Source: Plantago ovata
Taxonomy: Eukaryota; Streptophyta; Magnoliopsida; Lamiales; Plantaginaceae
Assembly: GCA_028274465.1 (NCBI GenBank)
Contig: CM051455.1
Coordinates: forward strand, 112,528,261 to 112,592,260
Reading direction: 5' to 3'
DNA length: 64,000 nt
Shown here: piece after piece, positions 33,659 to 44,113 of the stretch
How positions within the stretch are numbered: position 1 is the stretch's first letter
How the letters are laid out: each line of letters begins with the position of its first letter
Program-made: the position numbers and the translations under genes
Notes under the pieces: generated by a model
The model's input: the letters and a program-made list of their open reading frames with translations, nothing else
Databases searched by the model: none
Told to the model about the DNA's origin: nothing

Positions 33659-34292
33659 CTAAGATACAAAAGGTACCTCGACCAAGTCAACCTCCACTTC
33701 ATGAGTCGACTCGAGAGGCTCTAGGTACGGCTTAACTCTCTGGCCATTGACCTTGAAGGTAGCTCCGGTTTTGTTGTCCAAGAGTTCCACAGCACCATGG
33801 GGTGTTACTCGGACAATTTCAAATGGTCCGTCCCATCTAGAACGGAGTTTTCCAGGAAAAAGTCGCAACCGAAAGTTGAAGAGGAGTGCCTTTTGACATG
33901 GGACTAAATCCTTGCGGATGATGCCTCTATAATGATACCTCTTTGCTCGTTCCTTGTATATCTTACCACTTTCGAAGGCTTTCAATCTTAGCTCATCTAG
34001 CTCGGTGAGTTGCAAAAGTCTTTCTTCACCGGCTTTCTCCATATCAAGGTTCAATTGCTTGATAGCCCAAAGTGCTCTATGCTCCAACTCCACGGGTAGA
34101 TGGCAAGCTTTCCCGTACACAAGCCGGTAGGGAGTGGTACCAATCACCGTTTTGAACGAAGTCCTATATGCCCATAGTGCATATGGAAACTTGGTGGACC
34201 AATCCTTCCTCGAGGGTTTGACCACCCGCTCCAAGATTTTCTTGATTTGCCGATTGCTCACTTCCACTTGGCCAGATGTTTGAGGATGATAT
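33659..34292 (-). pseudogene. Athila-2b integrase C-terminal region
   Basis: [58 protein letters not shown], then the C-terminal [20 protein letters not shown]. It is homologous to the end of Athila-1 pol (28140-28780) but clearly diverged, so a distinct family. It is cut on the right by the Tekay/Del-type insertion. Fossil. Confidence 0.85.
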
Positions 34293-36786
34293 TGTAATGG
34301 TACCGGTTTTGAAAACACAAATAATTTCTTGAAAAGGAAAATCCAAAATACTTAATAGCAACGATCGGCATTTAATGCCAAAATAATCTTTGACGCTAAC
34401 AGAGATAAACAAATATCCAACGACAACTCAAGTTCAAATAAAACAACGAATGAAGACAGTAAAAGTTTATCTCCTTATTTTGAAAAGAAACCCATGACAC
34501 CCCAGACCCTTCTCTCAGTCGCTGGCATCCTAGTCAGGCACATCCTCGGCAGCATCTGGAAGGAAGGAAATTTGAAAACAAAAGAGTGTGAGATAAAGGA
34601 TCTCAGTGAGGTTCTAAGTTAAAAACAGAAAGTAAACAGTTTTTAAAAATCAAAATCCTTTTCAGAAAAACGAGCAAACAGAACAGAACACATATAACAG
34701 ATTAACAGAACAGATACGTTGTAGACCGTTGGTGCAGCCCGCCTTGTTGCTCCTACTCCCAGAATGCCCTTATAACTCCCTCCAGAGGGTGCACAACTCC
34801 GGACAGAAACAGAAACCCCCGTGTACTTTGGGGAAACAGATCCTACGACCCTAATAGACCTCAGCGACTTCTGCCTCGCGCCTAAAAGGGAATAGACTAG
34901 GTCACAATCAAGCAAACCCGATAGTCCTCTACTACCCAGGCCTACATAACCATAACCTAATCGACCGGTCACACAGAAACAGAACAGATACAGAACAACA
35001 GATACAGATAATTGCACCGAGAGGTGTTCCTGCAGAAAAGTCAGTCCAGAACAGAGTAGCAATAAACAGAAACGTAGAAAGTCATACTTAGGACTTATAC
35101 TTTTACGCGGAAGCATACTGTAAACAATATATAGTAATAGTACAAGTTGACACATATCCTTCCAGTTTTTCACAAATAATAGGTTTAGGGGTGAACATTC
35201 ACCTTAACTTGCGAGCAAAGACCTTCAACGAGTAACGAGCTTTTACGGGTTAACGGACAACGGAGAACCTAACAAGAAAGTACTAAACACACTTTAGAAG
35301 TCGAACGGACGGAAGGAAAAAGGTTGAAAAAGGAATGGTAAGACGGGGTTCGAACACGGGACCTCTACGTTAGTCAAGCAAGGACCTAACCAACTAGGCT
35401 AGCAAGTCAAGTCAATACTAACTTACAAAAACAGAAACTAAGTTTGAAATATTTTCAGAAACTCTTTCGGTTTTCAGATTCTGGAAATTACCAAAATACC
35501 CTCAGTGATAAATTGCAAAACAACCCTTTTTAAAAAACAGACAGTACAAACAAACCAGAAGCTCCAACACTTAACAGTCTTCTCAAAACAACAAGGTTTA
35601 CGATAAAAGCTTACTGTCAGTCAACTACGGTCAAAGGTAAAACTGCAAAAAGGTCCTTTAGGTTTTTAGGTTTCCCAAATCAGTCCACAAAAATCCACAA
35701 CAGTAACAACAAGGTCCAAAAGTCCTTTCGAGGTCAAACAGGAAAACAAAGTCAACATACGAGGTCAAAAGTTCACAAGTCCAGCCAAACAGTAACTACA
35801 CTAACAACCTAAGTCCCGGTTCTCGGTTCAAAATAAATAACAAGGTCAGATCGATCAAGGGCAAAATAGTCCAAGAGTAAAAAGTCCAAACAGAATACTA
35901 ACTTCGAATGACAGAAACAACCAAGGATTCGAGATTTACCTTCGAATCGAAAAGAGAGTTGAACAATCTGCAAATCGAATGAATCGAAAAGAAAAGGGAA
36001 TTGAACAAGATTCGAATCGAACCGAAATCAAAACCGAATCGAAACCAAAGGATAAAAGGAACCGAGATCTCTTACCTATCGAACAGTAAAGACCGGCGGC
36101 GGAGGAGATCGATCGAGCGGCGGCGGCGTAACAGTCAGGCGGCGCGGCGTACGGCGACGCGGATCGGACCGACAGAGACAGACAGAAACGCGAACGACGG
36201 CGCACGACGAAACAGAACAAATCAGGCGGCTCAGATCGGAGGGAACGGCGCAGACGGAGGTGGACAGACGGCGGCAGGCGAAACGGCGGACAGACGGTAG
36301 CGATTGGATCGAATCGATCGATCGATCGACGGACAGAGATCGCAGATCAGGGAACAGAACAGACGGCGGCGACGGCGCGGCGGCGACAGAGACAGACGGA
36401 CCGAGCAGCAAGACTTCTTCTCTCTTCTCTTTCTCTTTTCCTTTCTTTCCTTTCTAACTTTATTTCTTTCTTTTCTTGTTTTCGTTTTGGACGGCAGAGT
36501 AGAATGAGCGAGTGGGAAGACTAGGGTTAGGGTTAGGTTAAAGGGCTGGTCGACAGGCCTTTTTGACCGGGCCAAGAGATTGGGCCAAACGAAAAGGGCT
36601 AAACAGATCAGATCAGAAAGTCCAGCTCGATCCTAACGAAACGAAACGAACTAACTTACGCGAAATTAATTAAATAATTATCGAATAAATAATTTACTCT
36701 GATAATTAATTAACTAAAATAAATAATTAAATAATAAAATAATAATTAAATAAATAAATAAATAATTAAAAAGACGGAGTGTTACA
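34293..36786 (-). repeat. Tekay/Del-type 3' LTR (~2.5 kb)
   Basis: A long LTR with very AT-rich start (36660-36786 on minus), a telomere-like word near 36522-36540, and a GC-rich, CGG-repeat-rich centre (about 36080-36410). It also has a tRNA-like pair of pol III boxes (35345-35401) and a conserved-looking end. No protein gene is accepted inside it. Confidence 0.82.
35345..35401 (-). promoter_or_regulatory. tRNA-like A and B boxes inside the chromovirus LTR
   Basis: On minus: A box TAGCCTAGTTGGTTAGG (35385-35401), then about 27 nt, then B box GTGTTCGAACCCC (35345-35357). The B box is a near-perfect match to the tRNA GGTTCGAANCC consensus. There is no full cloverleaf and no A tail or target duplication, so it is not called a tRNA gene or a clean SINE. 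Confidence 0.5.
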
Positions 36787-36797
36787 CTCTTCCCCCC

Positions 36798-37645
36798 TTA
36801 AATGAATTTGGTCCCCAAATTCGCACCTGAAAAGTTGAAGAGCTCGGGATACTGCCGGCGCATGTCATCCTCGCTTTCCCAGGTTGCCTCCTCATACTGA
36901 TGATTTCTCCACAGAACATTTACTCGCTTGATTTGCCTATTACGGAGCTGTTGTACCTTCTGGTCAAGAATACGAACCGGTTGCTCCACATAAGATAAAT
37001 CCTCCTCAATGGTCACTTCCTCGGGTTGAATTACGTGCGACGGATCCGGATAATACTTCTTCAGTTGAGATACATGGAATACATTATGAATTCCAGTAAT
37101 AGTAGTGGGCAGTTGCAACCGATAAGCCACAATGCCAACTCTCTCAATGATCTCATATGGACCCACGTATCGAGGGTTCAGTTTAGCTCTACGACCCATA
37201 CGAACAATTCCCTTTCTCGGAGATAGCTTGAGAAAGACAAAATCACCCACTTCAAACTCCAAATCTCGCCTACGATTATCGGCGTAACTCTTCTGTCGGC
37301 TTTGAGCAGTTCTCAATCGATCTCGGATAAGTCTAACCTTTTCCAAGGTTTCTTGTATCATCTCGTTGAGAGACCTCTCTCCAGCTACTGGGGTAGAAAT
37401 TCGGTCCTCCAAATCCCAGTACAGTGGTGATCTAAACTTCCGACCATACAGCGCCTCGAACGGTGCCATACCAATCGATGCTTGATAACTGTTGTTATAA
37501 GCATACTCCACCAATGGCAAATGTTGTGCCCAGCTTCCTTGGTGATCCAGCACACACAATCTCAGAAGATCTTCTAAAGTTTGAATGGTCCTTTCGGATT
37601 GACCATCTGTCTGCGGATGTGCTGCGGTACTAAAATTCAACTTAG
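36798..37645 (-). pseudogene. Tekay/Del-type integrase C-terminal half with chromodomain-like end
   Basis: Signatures: LNFSTAAHPQTDGQSERTIQ, LVEYAYNNSYQASIGMAPFE, LYGRKFRSPLYWDL, VGDFVFLKLSPRKGIVRMG, NPRYVGPYEIIERVGIVAYR, HNVFHVSQLKKYYPDP, and a chromodomain-like end (LDQKVQQLRNRQIKRVNVLW, EATWESEDDMRRQYPELF). In the living family the chromodomain directs integration to heterochromatin. Only the 3' part of pol is present. Fossil. Confidence 0.87.
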
Positions 37646-37918
37646 GCAAAGACAGGAGTCGAGTCAAAGACTTTAAACAATGGCGCTATCCGGGAGGCAA
37701 CCTGGGGTTCTTTATCGCTTTCTTTACCGCTTTATTGCATGCATTCATACTTGAACAATTTGCTTTTCATATGTGAATTTGTTCGTTTCTGTGTCGTATG
37801 TGCTTATGTTGTGTTCGAGTGCAATTTTTCGAGTGATTTTTTTTTTAAGAAAATGATTTTCGGGGACTAAAAACCGCATTTTAATTCGAAACGATCGTCT
37901 CCCCACCTCAGGAGGTGG

Positions 37919-38011
37919 GGGGCGAATCGCCCCACGTCCAGAGCGCGGTTGTGTGTGGCGATTCGCCCCGCACGCGGGGCGGTTCGCCCCAAGCGTGGGG
38001 CGAATCGCCCC
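37919..38011. repeat. Array of four GGGGCGAATCGCCCC palindromes
   Basis: Sites 37919-37933, 37955-37969 (imperfect), 37976-37990 and 37997-38011. The array sits at the same place relative to the env-position ORF as the array at 22150-22253. Between sites the sequence has diverged more than the dyads themselves. Confidence 0.85.
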
Positions 38012-38774
38012 ACGGCCTGCAGAATGAAAAAACGGGATTTCTCCCCTTTCTTCTTCATTTCACTTCTCCTTCTTCACTTAAACTCAAAAAAATCCTCCAT
38101 TTTCACAAAACCTTCAAACCTTCATAACTTCTTCATCTTTCCATCAATTTGTGTGTTCTTTAGCTTCAATCGAAGCCCGTTACGTGCTCTTTCTTTTCAT
38201 CCGAACAAATTTCTTCCTAGTTCATTCAAACTCCGGATTTGAGGTATTATCACATGAACCCTAATTTTTCAAATTTGGGAATTTTTTATTTATGCTTCAA
38301 TTAAGCTTGTATGGGAATTTTTTTATTTATGCTTCAAATAAGCTTGTATGATTCGTTATTCATTATCAATTGCATGTTCAATTAGGCTTGGTTTGTTGAT
38401 TTGAGATTTTTGCTATTAGATGATATATCTTGTTAGGAAATGTATCTCTTACTATCATTCCATGCTTAAACATGTGTTTGTTGATATAATAATGATGGAT
38501 GTATTGGTAGAATGCACGATTGATGGAGTTGAGGATTTATGTTGGATTTATGATTATTGTGTTATGGATTGAACCTTGTGATTCAAGGAATTTGTTGTTT
38601 AGCAAGAGCATAATGTGATATGTTTTTGTAGTAGTTACATTGATATGTTGCGTAACGAGATAGCTAGACTAGACTTTGGGTTTTTGAGGAGTTGGATTTT
38701 TGAAGATATTGCTCGTTTGTTCGCTCGTATATTTACATATGCATAGGTCTGTTTTGCATCGTACAAGATACTAA

Positions 38775-39203
38775 TTGCTATTTGTAGGAATCATGGCACC
38801 GAGATCGAGGAGAGTCGGCTCTAGCAAAAATGGGAAGGGAGTAGCATCAAGCTCCCAACCATCTCACCATATGTTCGAGTTGTCTGCAGCTGCGGTAGAG
38901 GTGCGTCAAAGGCTAGAAGCGGAGCTGGCCGACGGAGGAAGATTGATCATCCCAGACAGGAGGATTGATATTCCAGAGTCAGCAGTTGATAAAGTGGGGT
39001 ATAGGACGCTATCACGATTGGGGTCACAAAGGAATTGGGTATGGTACAGTTCCAACAGGTTCAAGGGGTACGACGAAATCCTCCTCCAAGAGTTCTACAC
39101 TGGATACACAGATCTCGAGGAGAAGAATGGGGTACTAGTCCGAGGCCTGATAATACCGTGGACACCAGAGCACATTTCTTCATTCATCCATTTGGGGCAC
39201 TAG
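38775..39203 (+). pseudogene. Athila-1 env-position ORF, N-terminal part
   Basis: Homologue of the N-terminal third of the protein at 20079-21401: MAPRSRRVGSSKNGKGVASS, IPDRRIDIPESAVDKVGYRT, WVWYSSNRFKGYDEILLQEF and GVLVRGLIIPWTPEHISSF. It then passes into 3' untranslated sequence. Fossil. Confidence 0.8.
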
Positions 39204-40200
39204 GAATTCACAGGGGGCGACCATGCCTACCGCATTTGCACGTTTACCGCTTTCTTAGTATTTAGTTGCATACACTATATTCATTCTAGGATAGTCTTGC
39301 ATGTTTTATGTGGAGTTTATTGCAAAAATTTTTGACATTTTTTATTGGGTATATTAACTAATTATGACATTAATCATATGCTTCATATCTATGAATTGTT
39401 TGAGGTTTTTCTCGCTTGGCTTGTCACATTTATGTTTGCACTTAGTTATATAGGCTTGGTAGTCTCGACATCACTTAGTGGTGTTTTCTCTACTGCGGTT
39501 CACGAAGGCCTTTATAATAGGATGATGCATGTTAGGATCTTATGGTTGTTTTCACGAGTAATTATGTACCTAAGAGGCAACAAGTCTTCACCTTGCTTTG
39601 AGATTGCTAAATGCGTAGGAAGGAGGTAGTGTGAGATTGTGTGATCCTTTGTTTGCAACCTATTCTTTCGAATAGGTTTGGGGAGGGGGTTACGCTATCA
39701 TTAGACTTGTCTTTTCGATTTTTAGTGTGTGTTGTGAGTCTGTTTTCCCTTTTTCGTAAATTTTGTACTCCAACCTATTCTTTCGAATAGGCTTGGGGAG
39801 GTCGTTTGTGTGTCATTTTAATTTCTTTTTCGTTGTGCTACTGCTGGCTAGAAAAAAATCGAAAAAAAGAAACATTCCATAAAAAAAAGGAAAATCTCGA
39901 AAAGAAAAAAAAAGTAGAAAAAAAAGAAAAGACCCCAAAAAGGCAAAGAAGGGTCCAAAAAAGCCAAAAAGCAGTTTAGCAAAGTGTTTGTCTCGTTTTC
40001 CAATTCTTGTAATGTTCATAATCGAGTTGTAATTTTTGTTTTTTGTTTGAGTGTCATCTGTTCTAGACCACCCTCGTCCTGCCATTCAGGAAGTGGTGAA
40101 TAGCTTAAGGCTTTGCTTGAGAGATGGGTAGAATAGGGGAGAGTTATCTTTTTTAGGGAACCCTCCTTCGTTTGATGAGAGCCAGTATTGGTTCGACCCC

Positions 40201-41295
40201 TTTTTTCGGTGGGTCTCACCATTAGGGTTCCGTTACCATCGGTGTATTCCTCGGCGTAGCCGCTTGCTACAATCCAGTCCAGCTCTATATTCAACTCGAT
40301 ACATTGATCTGTATCGTGGCCTAATTGCTTGTGGAATTTGAAATATTCTCCTGAATTCTTCGTGGTGTTGGTTTCCTTGTGCTTCTTGGGCCATCGAACG
40401 AAAGGTGCCTTCTCGAATAGAGTAAAAACTTGACGCTGTGGGTATCAAACTGCTCTTAGATTCCTTCGAGGTAAGCATTTCTCGCTGTACCCCCGTTCCT
40501 TCAAGGGGTCTTTGGGTCGGTCTCTCTCTTCCTTGACTTGGACTCTTCCTTTGCTAGGGCCTTGTTCTCTGGACGGAGATACTCCGCGTTCGCGACTTGG
40601 CGAAGCCTCGAAGGCCAATTTCGCTTCTTTAATCATCATTTCTTCCTCCATGTACTTGTTCACGATGTTAGACAGAACTTCGGCGGTTTCGGGCATTTCT
40701 CTCGAGACTTCCGAAGCCAATTCTCGGTTCCGAGTGTTTATGAACAAAGCTTGCCTTCGAAAGTTCATGGGGTGGTCGTCTACTTGTAATGCCACAACAT
40801 TGAATCGTTGTTACCATCGCCGGAGCGACACGTCCTTTTTCTGGATGATATCTTGCAAGCAGCTGCTGGATTGTCGGGATTTCTTGTAATCAGTGAAATG
40901 GCCTAGGAAGGCATTCATCAAGTCCGAGTAGGAGCGAATGGATCCTTCGGGCATGTTGTAATACCATTCGGTGGCGACACCTTCGAGGGTTCCGGGGAAA
41001 AGGATTACCATTCCCTTCTCATCATGTCCATATGTTTGCATCATGTTTCCGAACCTCACTCTATGCTCGTGGGGACAAGTCACTCCGGAATACTTTGGCA
41101 GGTTTTTGGGTATTCTTCGATCCGTGGGGATCGAATGACTCATCAGTCGAGTTGATAGAGGGTTCGGTGCCAGTCCCCTATCACGTCCGGACGGCCCCCT
41201 CGCCGCATTATACTTCCGCGCCTCTCTTTCATCCCTTCTTCTCAAATCGTCTGCATCATAGCGGGGCTTTTTGGGATTTCGCGGTTCTTGCTTTC
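40201..41295 (-). pseudogene. Tat-A gag region, C-terminal side
   Basis: Gag signatures on minus: IPKNLPKYSGVTCPHEHRVR, MMQTYGHDEKGMVILFPGTL, EGVATEWYYNMPEGSIRSYS and LMNAFLGHFTDYKKSRQS, then a charged tail and a CCHC-like QFHK...GHDTDQCIELNIELDW part near 40260-40330. This is the Tat-type gag. It is the continuation of the gag at 53893-54618 across the Copia-2 insertion. Fossil. Confidence 0.78.
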
Positions 41296-42157
41296 TGATA
41301 GTGTATATGTCCTAGGGACAGTCTTTATTAAGGGCAGACAACCCTTATTAAGGGCATATATGTACTATTACACAGGTCAACATAATATAATATATGTTTG
41401 TTTGTTTGACTATTGAGTATCGCTTTCGTATTTATATTACACCAGGCATACAGCATGTCATATCTCTATTCCTGTCTATATTGATATCAAACATGTCCCC
41501 TCGAATAGATGACTCCGCATAGTTGTTCGAAGGGTGATTACCGAACAATGGAAATAAATACCCACCGGAAACTCCCATCGATGTATACTCTACACCGAAG
41601 TATCTATGAGAACCGGAAAGTTGTCGAAGTGATGCCAGTCGTCCTTTGGACTTACAGGACTTTATCATCATATTTGTTGCCCCATATCCTTGGTGGACCC
41701 GTCGATGTCAGCTCTGAATAAGCAGTTGACCCAAGACACGATCCAGGATTATGGTTACATACAAATGGGGATGATAAGTGATTCTGTGAAGCATTCATCT
41801 CTCATGTGTAGCACAGGAGAGCACTGCTCATAGTCGTTCATAGTTGTGATTGGTTAAACCGCTGGCCAGCGTATCAATATTATTATGATAGTCATAATAG
41901 ATATTGGATTCACCAAGCAACTCACTGAAGACGCCCGTGGATGTATTATTGGGATAGACACTTCATCGATCCTAGATGCACTCGAGTCAGTCAGATGAAG
42001 GGACGTTACCATCACCGCGTTGAGCGCAACAGACTTCACAACGAAAGGGTTTGCTTTGAGAAACCTCTCAACATCCTCATGTATTAATATTGCAAATGGA
42101 ACCGTCTAGGAATTCCATGTTGCCTAGTGTAGCACTTGTTTAATACAATGAGGCCCT

Positions 42158-42620
42158 CACTACAAGAAACATCAAATTCAGCGACGGCACTTTCACAACG
42201 GAATATGACCAATTCCGTTGTTAAAAAGACACGGGCGACGGATAGCCGACGGAATGGAATTCCGTCGTTGAATGTGTCGTTGGTAAAATTTGCCAATGGA
42301 ATTTTTGTTTCGTTGCTATTTCACCGACGGATTAACAACGGAATGCGTACAGTACAATTACCAACCGTTTCGTAATCCGTTGCGGCTTTACGATGGATTA
42401 GCAACGGATTTCCATTACTATATAATTTCTTTTTCTTTTTCTTTAAAAAATTATACCGACGGAATTAAAGTCCGTTGCTAAATAGCAACGGATTACAGAC
42501 GGAATGCCATTTGTTTTCATTATTTCCTGGAACATTTACAGCGACGGAATGTATGTTTCCGTCGCTATTTGCCAACGGAACAGCAATGGAATTGTATTTA
42601 TTTCTGTATTTTTTTAAATT
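42158..42620. repeat. CACTA subterminal repeats (CGACGGAAT type)
   Basis: About fifteen copies of a 9-bp word, CRACGGAAT or its complement ATTCCGTYG, in both orientations over ~450 bp (e.g. near 42180, 42235, 42258, 42325, 42460, 42545). In En/Spm these are the binding sites of the element's own regulatory protein. The dense two-orientation arrangement is typical. Confidence 0.8.
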
Positions 42621-42857
42621 TATTTTAAATTAATTTTTTTAATGTAGAAACTACAAGAAAGTCGGGAGTCAATATCATCCAAATATGCATAAAATTTAAT
42701 ATCAACAAAAGCATTATCAAAACACCAAAGTATTTAAACATCAAATCATCCTACAAATACGAAGATCCAAAGTTATCGAAGACTAATTTCATCAAGTCAT
42801 CCTACAAATACGTTGATCCAAAAGATATCATAATAGGCTGAGGACTGATCAACCTGA

Positions 42858-43120
42858 TAGTGGTGGCATGCCTTGCTTTTGAACTTGAGCTGTGAGGGCC
42901 TCCATATGAGCCTACAAAATCTTCTCCATCTTAGCTTCCATTTGTGTCTGCAATCGAGCCTCTATCTGCTCCTCCATTGGTCCAAGTGTTTGTTGGACGG
43001 CTTCTTGCACCGATTTCTCAAAGTCCGGATGAGACCTAGAGGAAGTACCTTTCAAGCGGGTGTTTCCCTTTATGAGGGATGCAGCAGCACTTCCTCCCCA
43101 ATAAAGCCTGTTGAAGGGTA
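42858..43120 (-). pseudogene. CACTA-associated transposase C-terminus
   Basis: On minus: RSHPDFEKSVQEAVQQTLGP then MEEQIEARLQTQMEAKMEKI, an in-frame TAG, then HMEALTAQVQKQGMPPLSG and stop at 42858. The Gln/Glu-rich coiled coil with a short Pro/Gly tail resembles the C-terminus of plant Ptta/En/Spm transposases. Its position just inside the CACTA terminus supports this. Only about 85 codons are present, so it is a remnant; the N-terminal side is lost at the border with Tat-C. Confidence 0.55.
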
Positions 43121-43863
43121 ATTCGTGTTTCTTTCTAAGTTCGCAATGAGTCGCTAGTCTAAGTCATTCTAGTTCTTCTTCTTGTAGTTTTCCCTTAAGG
43201 TAGGAAATGAGCCTTCTTGTAGCTTCCTCGTACCTGAAATATACTAGAGGGGGGGGTTAGTGTCTCTTGCCCGGTCTGTAAGGTATCAGACCGGAGAGGC
43301 GACTTTACGAGTAGGGAGTTGTGAGGCTTCCCTAGTAAGAGTAGTGAAAGTGGTGCTCGGGTGACGTAGTTAATGCTTACTGTTGAGGAGTAAATGAGGG
43401 CCTTTTATACTTGAGACCCTTCAACTTCCGGTTATGTAGGATCACGCCACGTGTACGGCTAGGATTGAGGCCTTCCTCGGCCCAGGCCCATTAAGGAGGT
43501 CCGTGGGCCTTGGCCCCAAGAGAGCAACCATGGCTGGTCGCTCTGTGGTCCTCGTGCCTTCCTTGTGCGTGGGTGATGCGAGTAGTGTCCTGCTCAGTTT
43601 CTGTCAAGGAGCGTTACCTTGACGTAAGGTCTCCTCGAGGCCGGGAGATGCTCCTCGAGCCCACTGGCAGCTTTGTCCTTGAGAGGAGCTTATTTTGAGG
43701 GTTGTCCTCCTAGTGATGGTCGGACCTTATGTTGGTCGATCCACACCTTAGTGACATACTTGGGTGTGGTTGTGCCCCTTGAGGGACGGCCTATGATGTT
43801 TTGTCGCGCTCTTAGACCGCTCCAGTTCGTACATGCGGACTGGACATATTTCAACCCTAACAT
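43120..43863 (-). repeat. Tat-C 3' LTR (~0.74 kb, left border uncertain)
   Basis: Start TGTTAGGG after a PPT. TATA box TATAAAAGG (43401-43409 on minus). 110 nt downstream is a perfect 8-bp stem (CCGGTCTG 43271-43278 with CAGACCGG 43287-43294). Rich in CCTCGAGG-type words. Confidence 0.65.
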
Positions 43864-44113
43864 ATGTCCCCCTAGTTTCCAAGTATCTTTGTAGAAGATA
43901 GTTGAGGAACTATGTTGAAGTAGAGGTCGAGCAGGGCCTCGACTAGTAGTGGGCGAAAAAGATTTCCGTATTCGCACCTTGGTAACTTTCCCTCCTCCTA
44001 TCTCTCCCTCCCCCCTCCTTTTTATAGGGTGCGAGCAGACGTTGCTCGGACCGTATTAAAAGAGGTATTTTTGCTTGGAAAAGATCGGATCCGGGTAAGT
44101 ATTCCTTAGTGGA

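Larger units (their letters stand above)
30315..34292 (-). mobile_element. Athila-2b: Athila-type element, 3' portion
   Basis: On minus: integrase region (34292 to 33659), 3' region with a palindrome cluster and stem-loops, PPT (31721-31733) and 3' LTR (30315-31720). It is inserted in the Athila-1 3' LTR (ATTTT as the left 5 bp). It is interrupted at 34292 by the Tekay/Del-type LTR. Same family as Athila-2a. Broken. Confidence 0.87.
34293..37650 (-). mobile_element. Tekay/Del-type chromovirus (Ty3/gypsy), 3' portion
   Basis: On minus: integrase (about 37645 to 36798), PPT AAGGGGGGAAGAG, 3' LTR (36786 to 34293). The LTR starts TGTAACACTC and ends ATTACA, which is typical of Tekay/Del. It is inserted in Athila-2b integrase (GATAT as the left 5 bp). 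The right side is a non-homologous junction with an Athila-1 fragment at about 37650. Broken. Confidence 0.85.
37650..40200 (+). mobile_element. Athila-1 internal fragment (spacer, env-position ORF part, 3' region)
   Basis: Plus-strand fragment homologous to the region of Athila-1n from about 22540 down to 18930. It starts in AAACAATGGCGCTATCCGGG, has the GC palindrome array (37919-38011), part of the env-position ORF (38775-39203), then the 3' region with stem-loops (39657-39678, 39772-39793) up to GCCAGTATTGGTTCGACC. Both ends are abrupt junctions with unrelated elements. No LTR. Broken. Confidence 0.82.
42158..43120 (-). mobile_element. CACTA (En/Spm) DNA transposon, one end and transposase C-terminus
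   Basis: It begins CACTACAAGAAAC at 42158, the classical CACTA terminus, in the middle of the Copia-2 5' LTR and preceded by CCT (42155-42157), expected as one half of a 3-bp target duplication. The next 450 bp carry subterminal repeats. On minus a transposase-like C-terminus follows (42858-about 43120). The other terminus is not seen. The right border with Tat-C sequence is uncertain by some tens of bp, and the opposite half must lie in gap 2 or be lost. Confidence 0.8.

Noticed and set aside
34643-35173. 176-residue open frame within the chromovirus LTR
   Set aside because: Lies wholly in LTR sequence; Cys/Leu/Ser-rich with no recognised domain. Best explained by composition.
35345-35401. 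A tRNA gene
   Set aside because: Both promoter boxes are present, but no acceptor stem or anticodon arm pairs. Kept only as tRNA-like boxes.
36522-36540. Interstitial telomere or chromosome-fusion scar
   Set aside because: Only about two and a half units, inside an LTR. Telo-box explanation is simpler.
36076-36575. Arg/Ser/Pro-rich open frames in the GC-rich part of the chromovirus LTR
   Set aside because: Simple CGG/GATC repeats give open frames on both strands at once. No domain and no start context.
43165-43185. TTCTTCTTGTAGTT as the second CACTA terminus
   Set aside because: Matches only about 10 of 13 bases of the expected GTTTCTTGTAGTG and has no subterminal repeats beside it.
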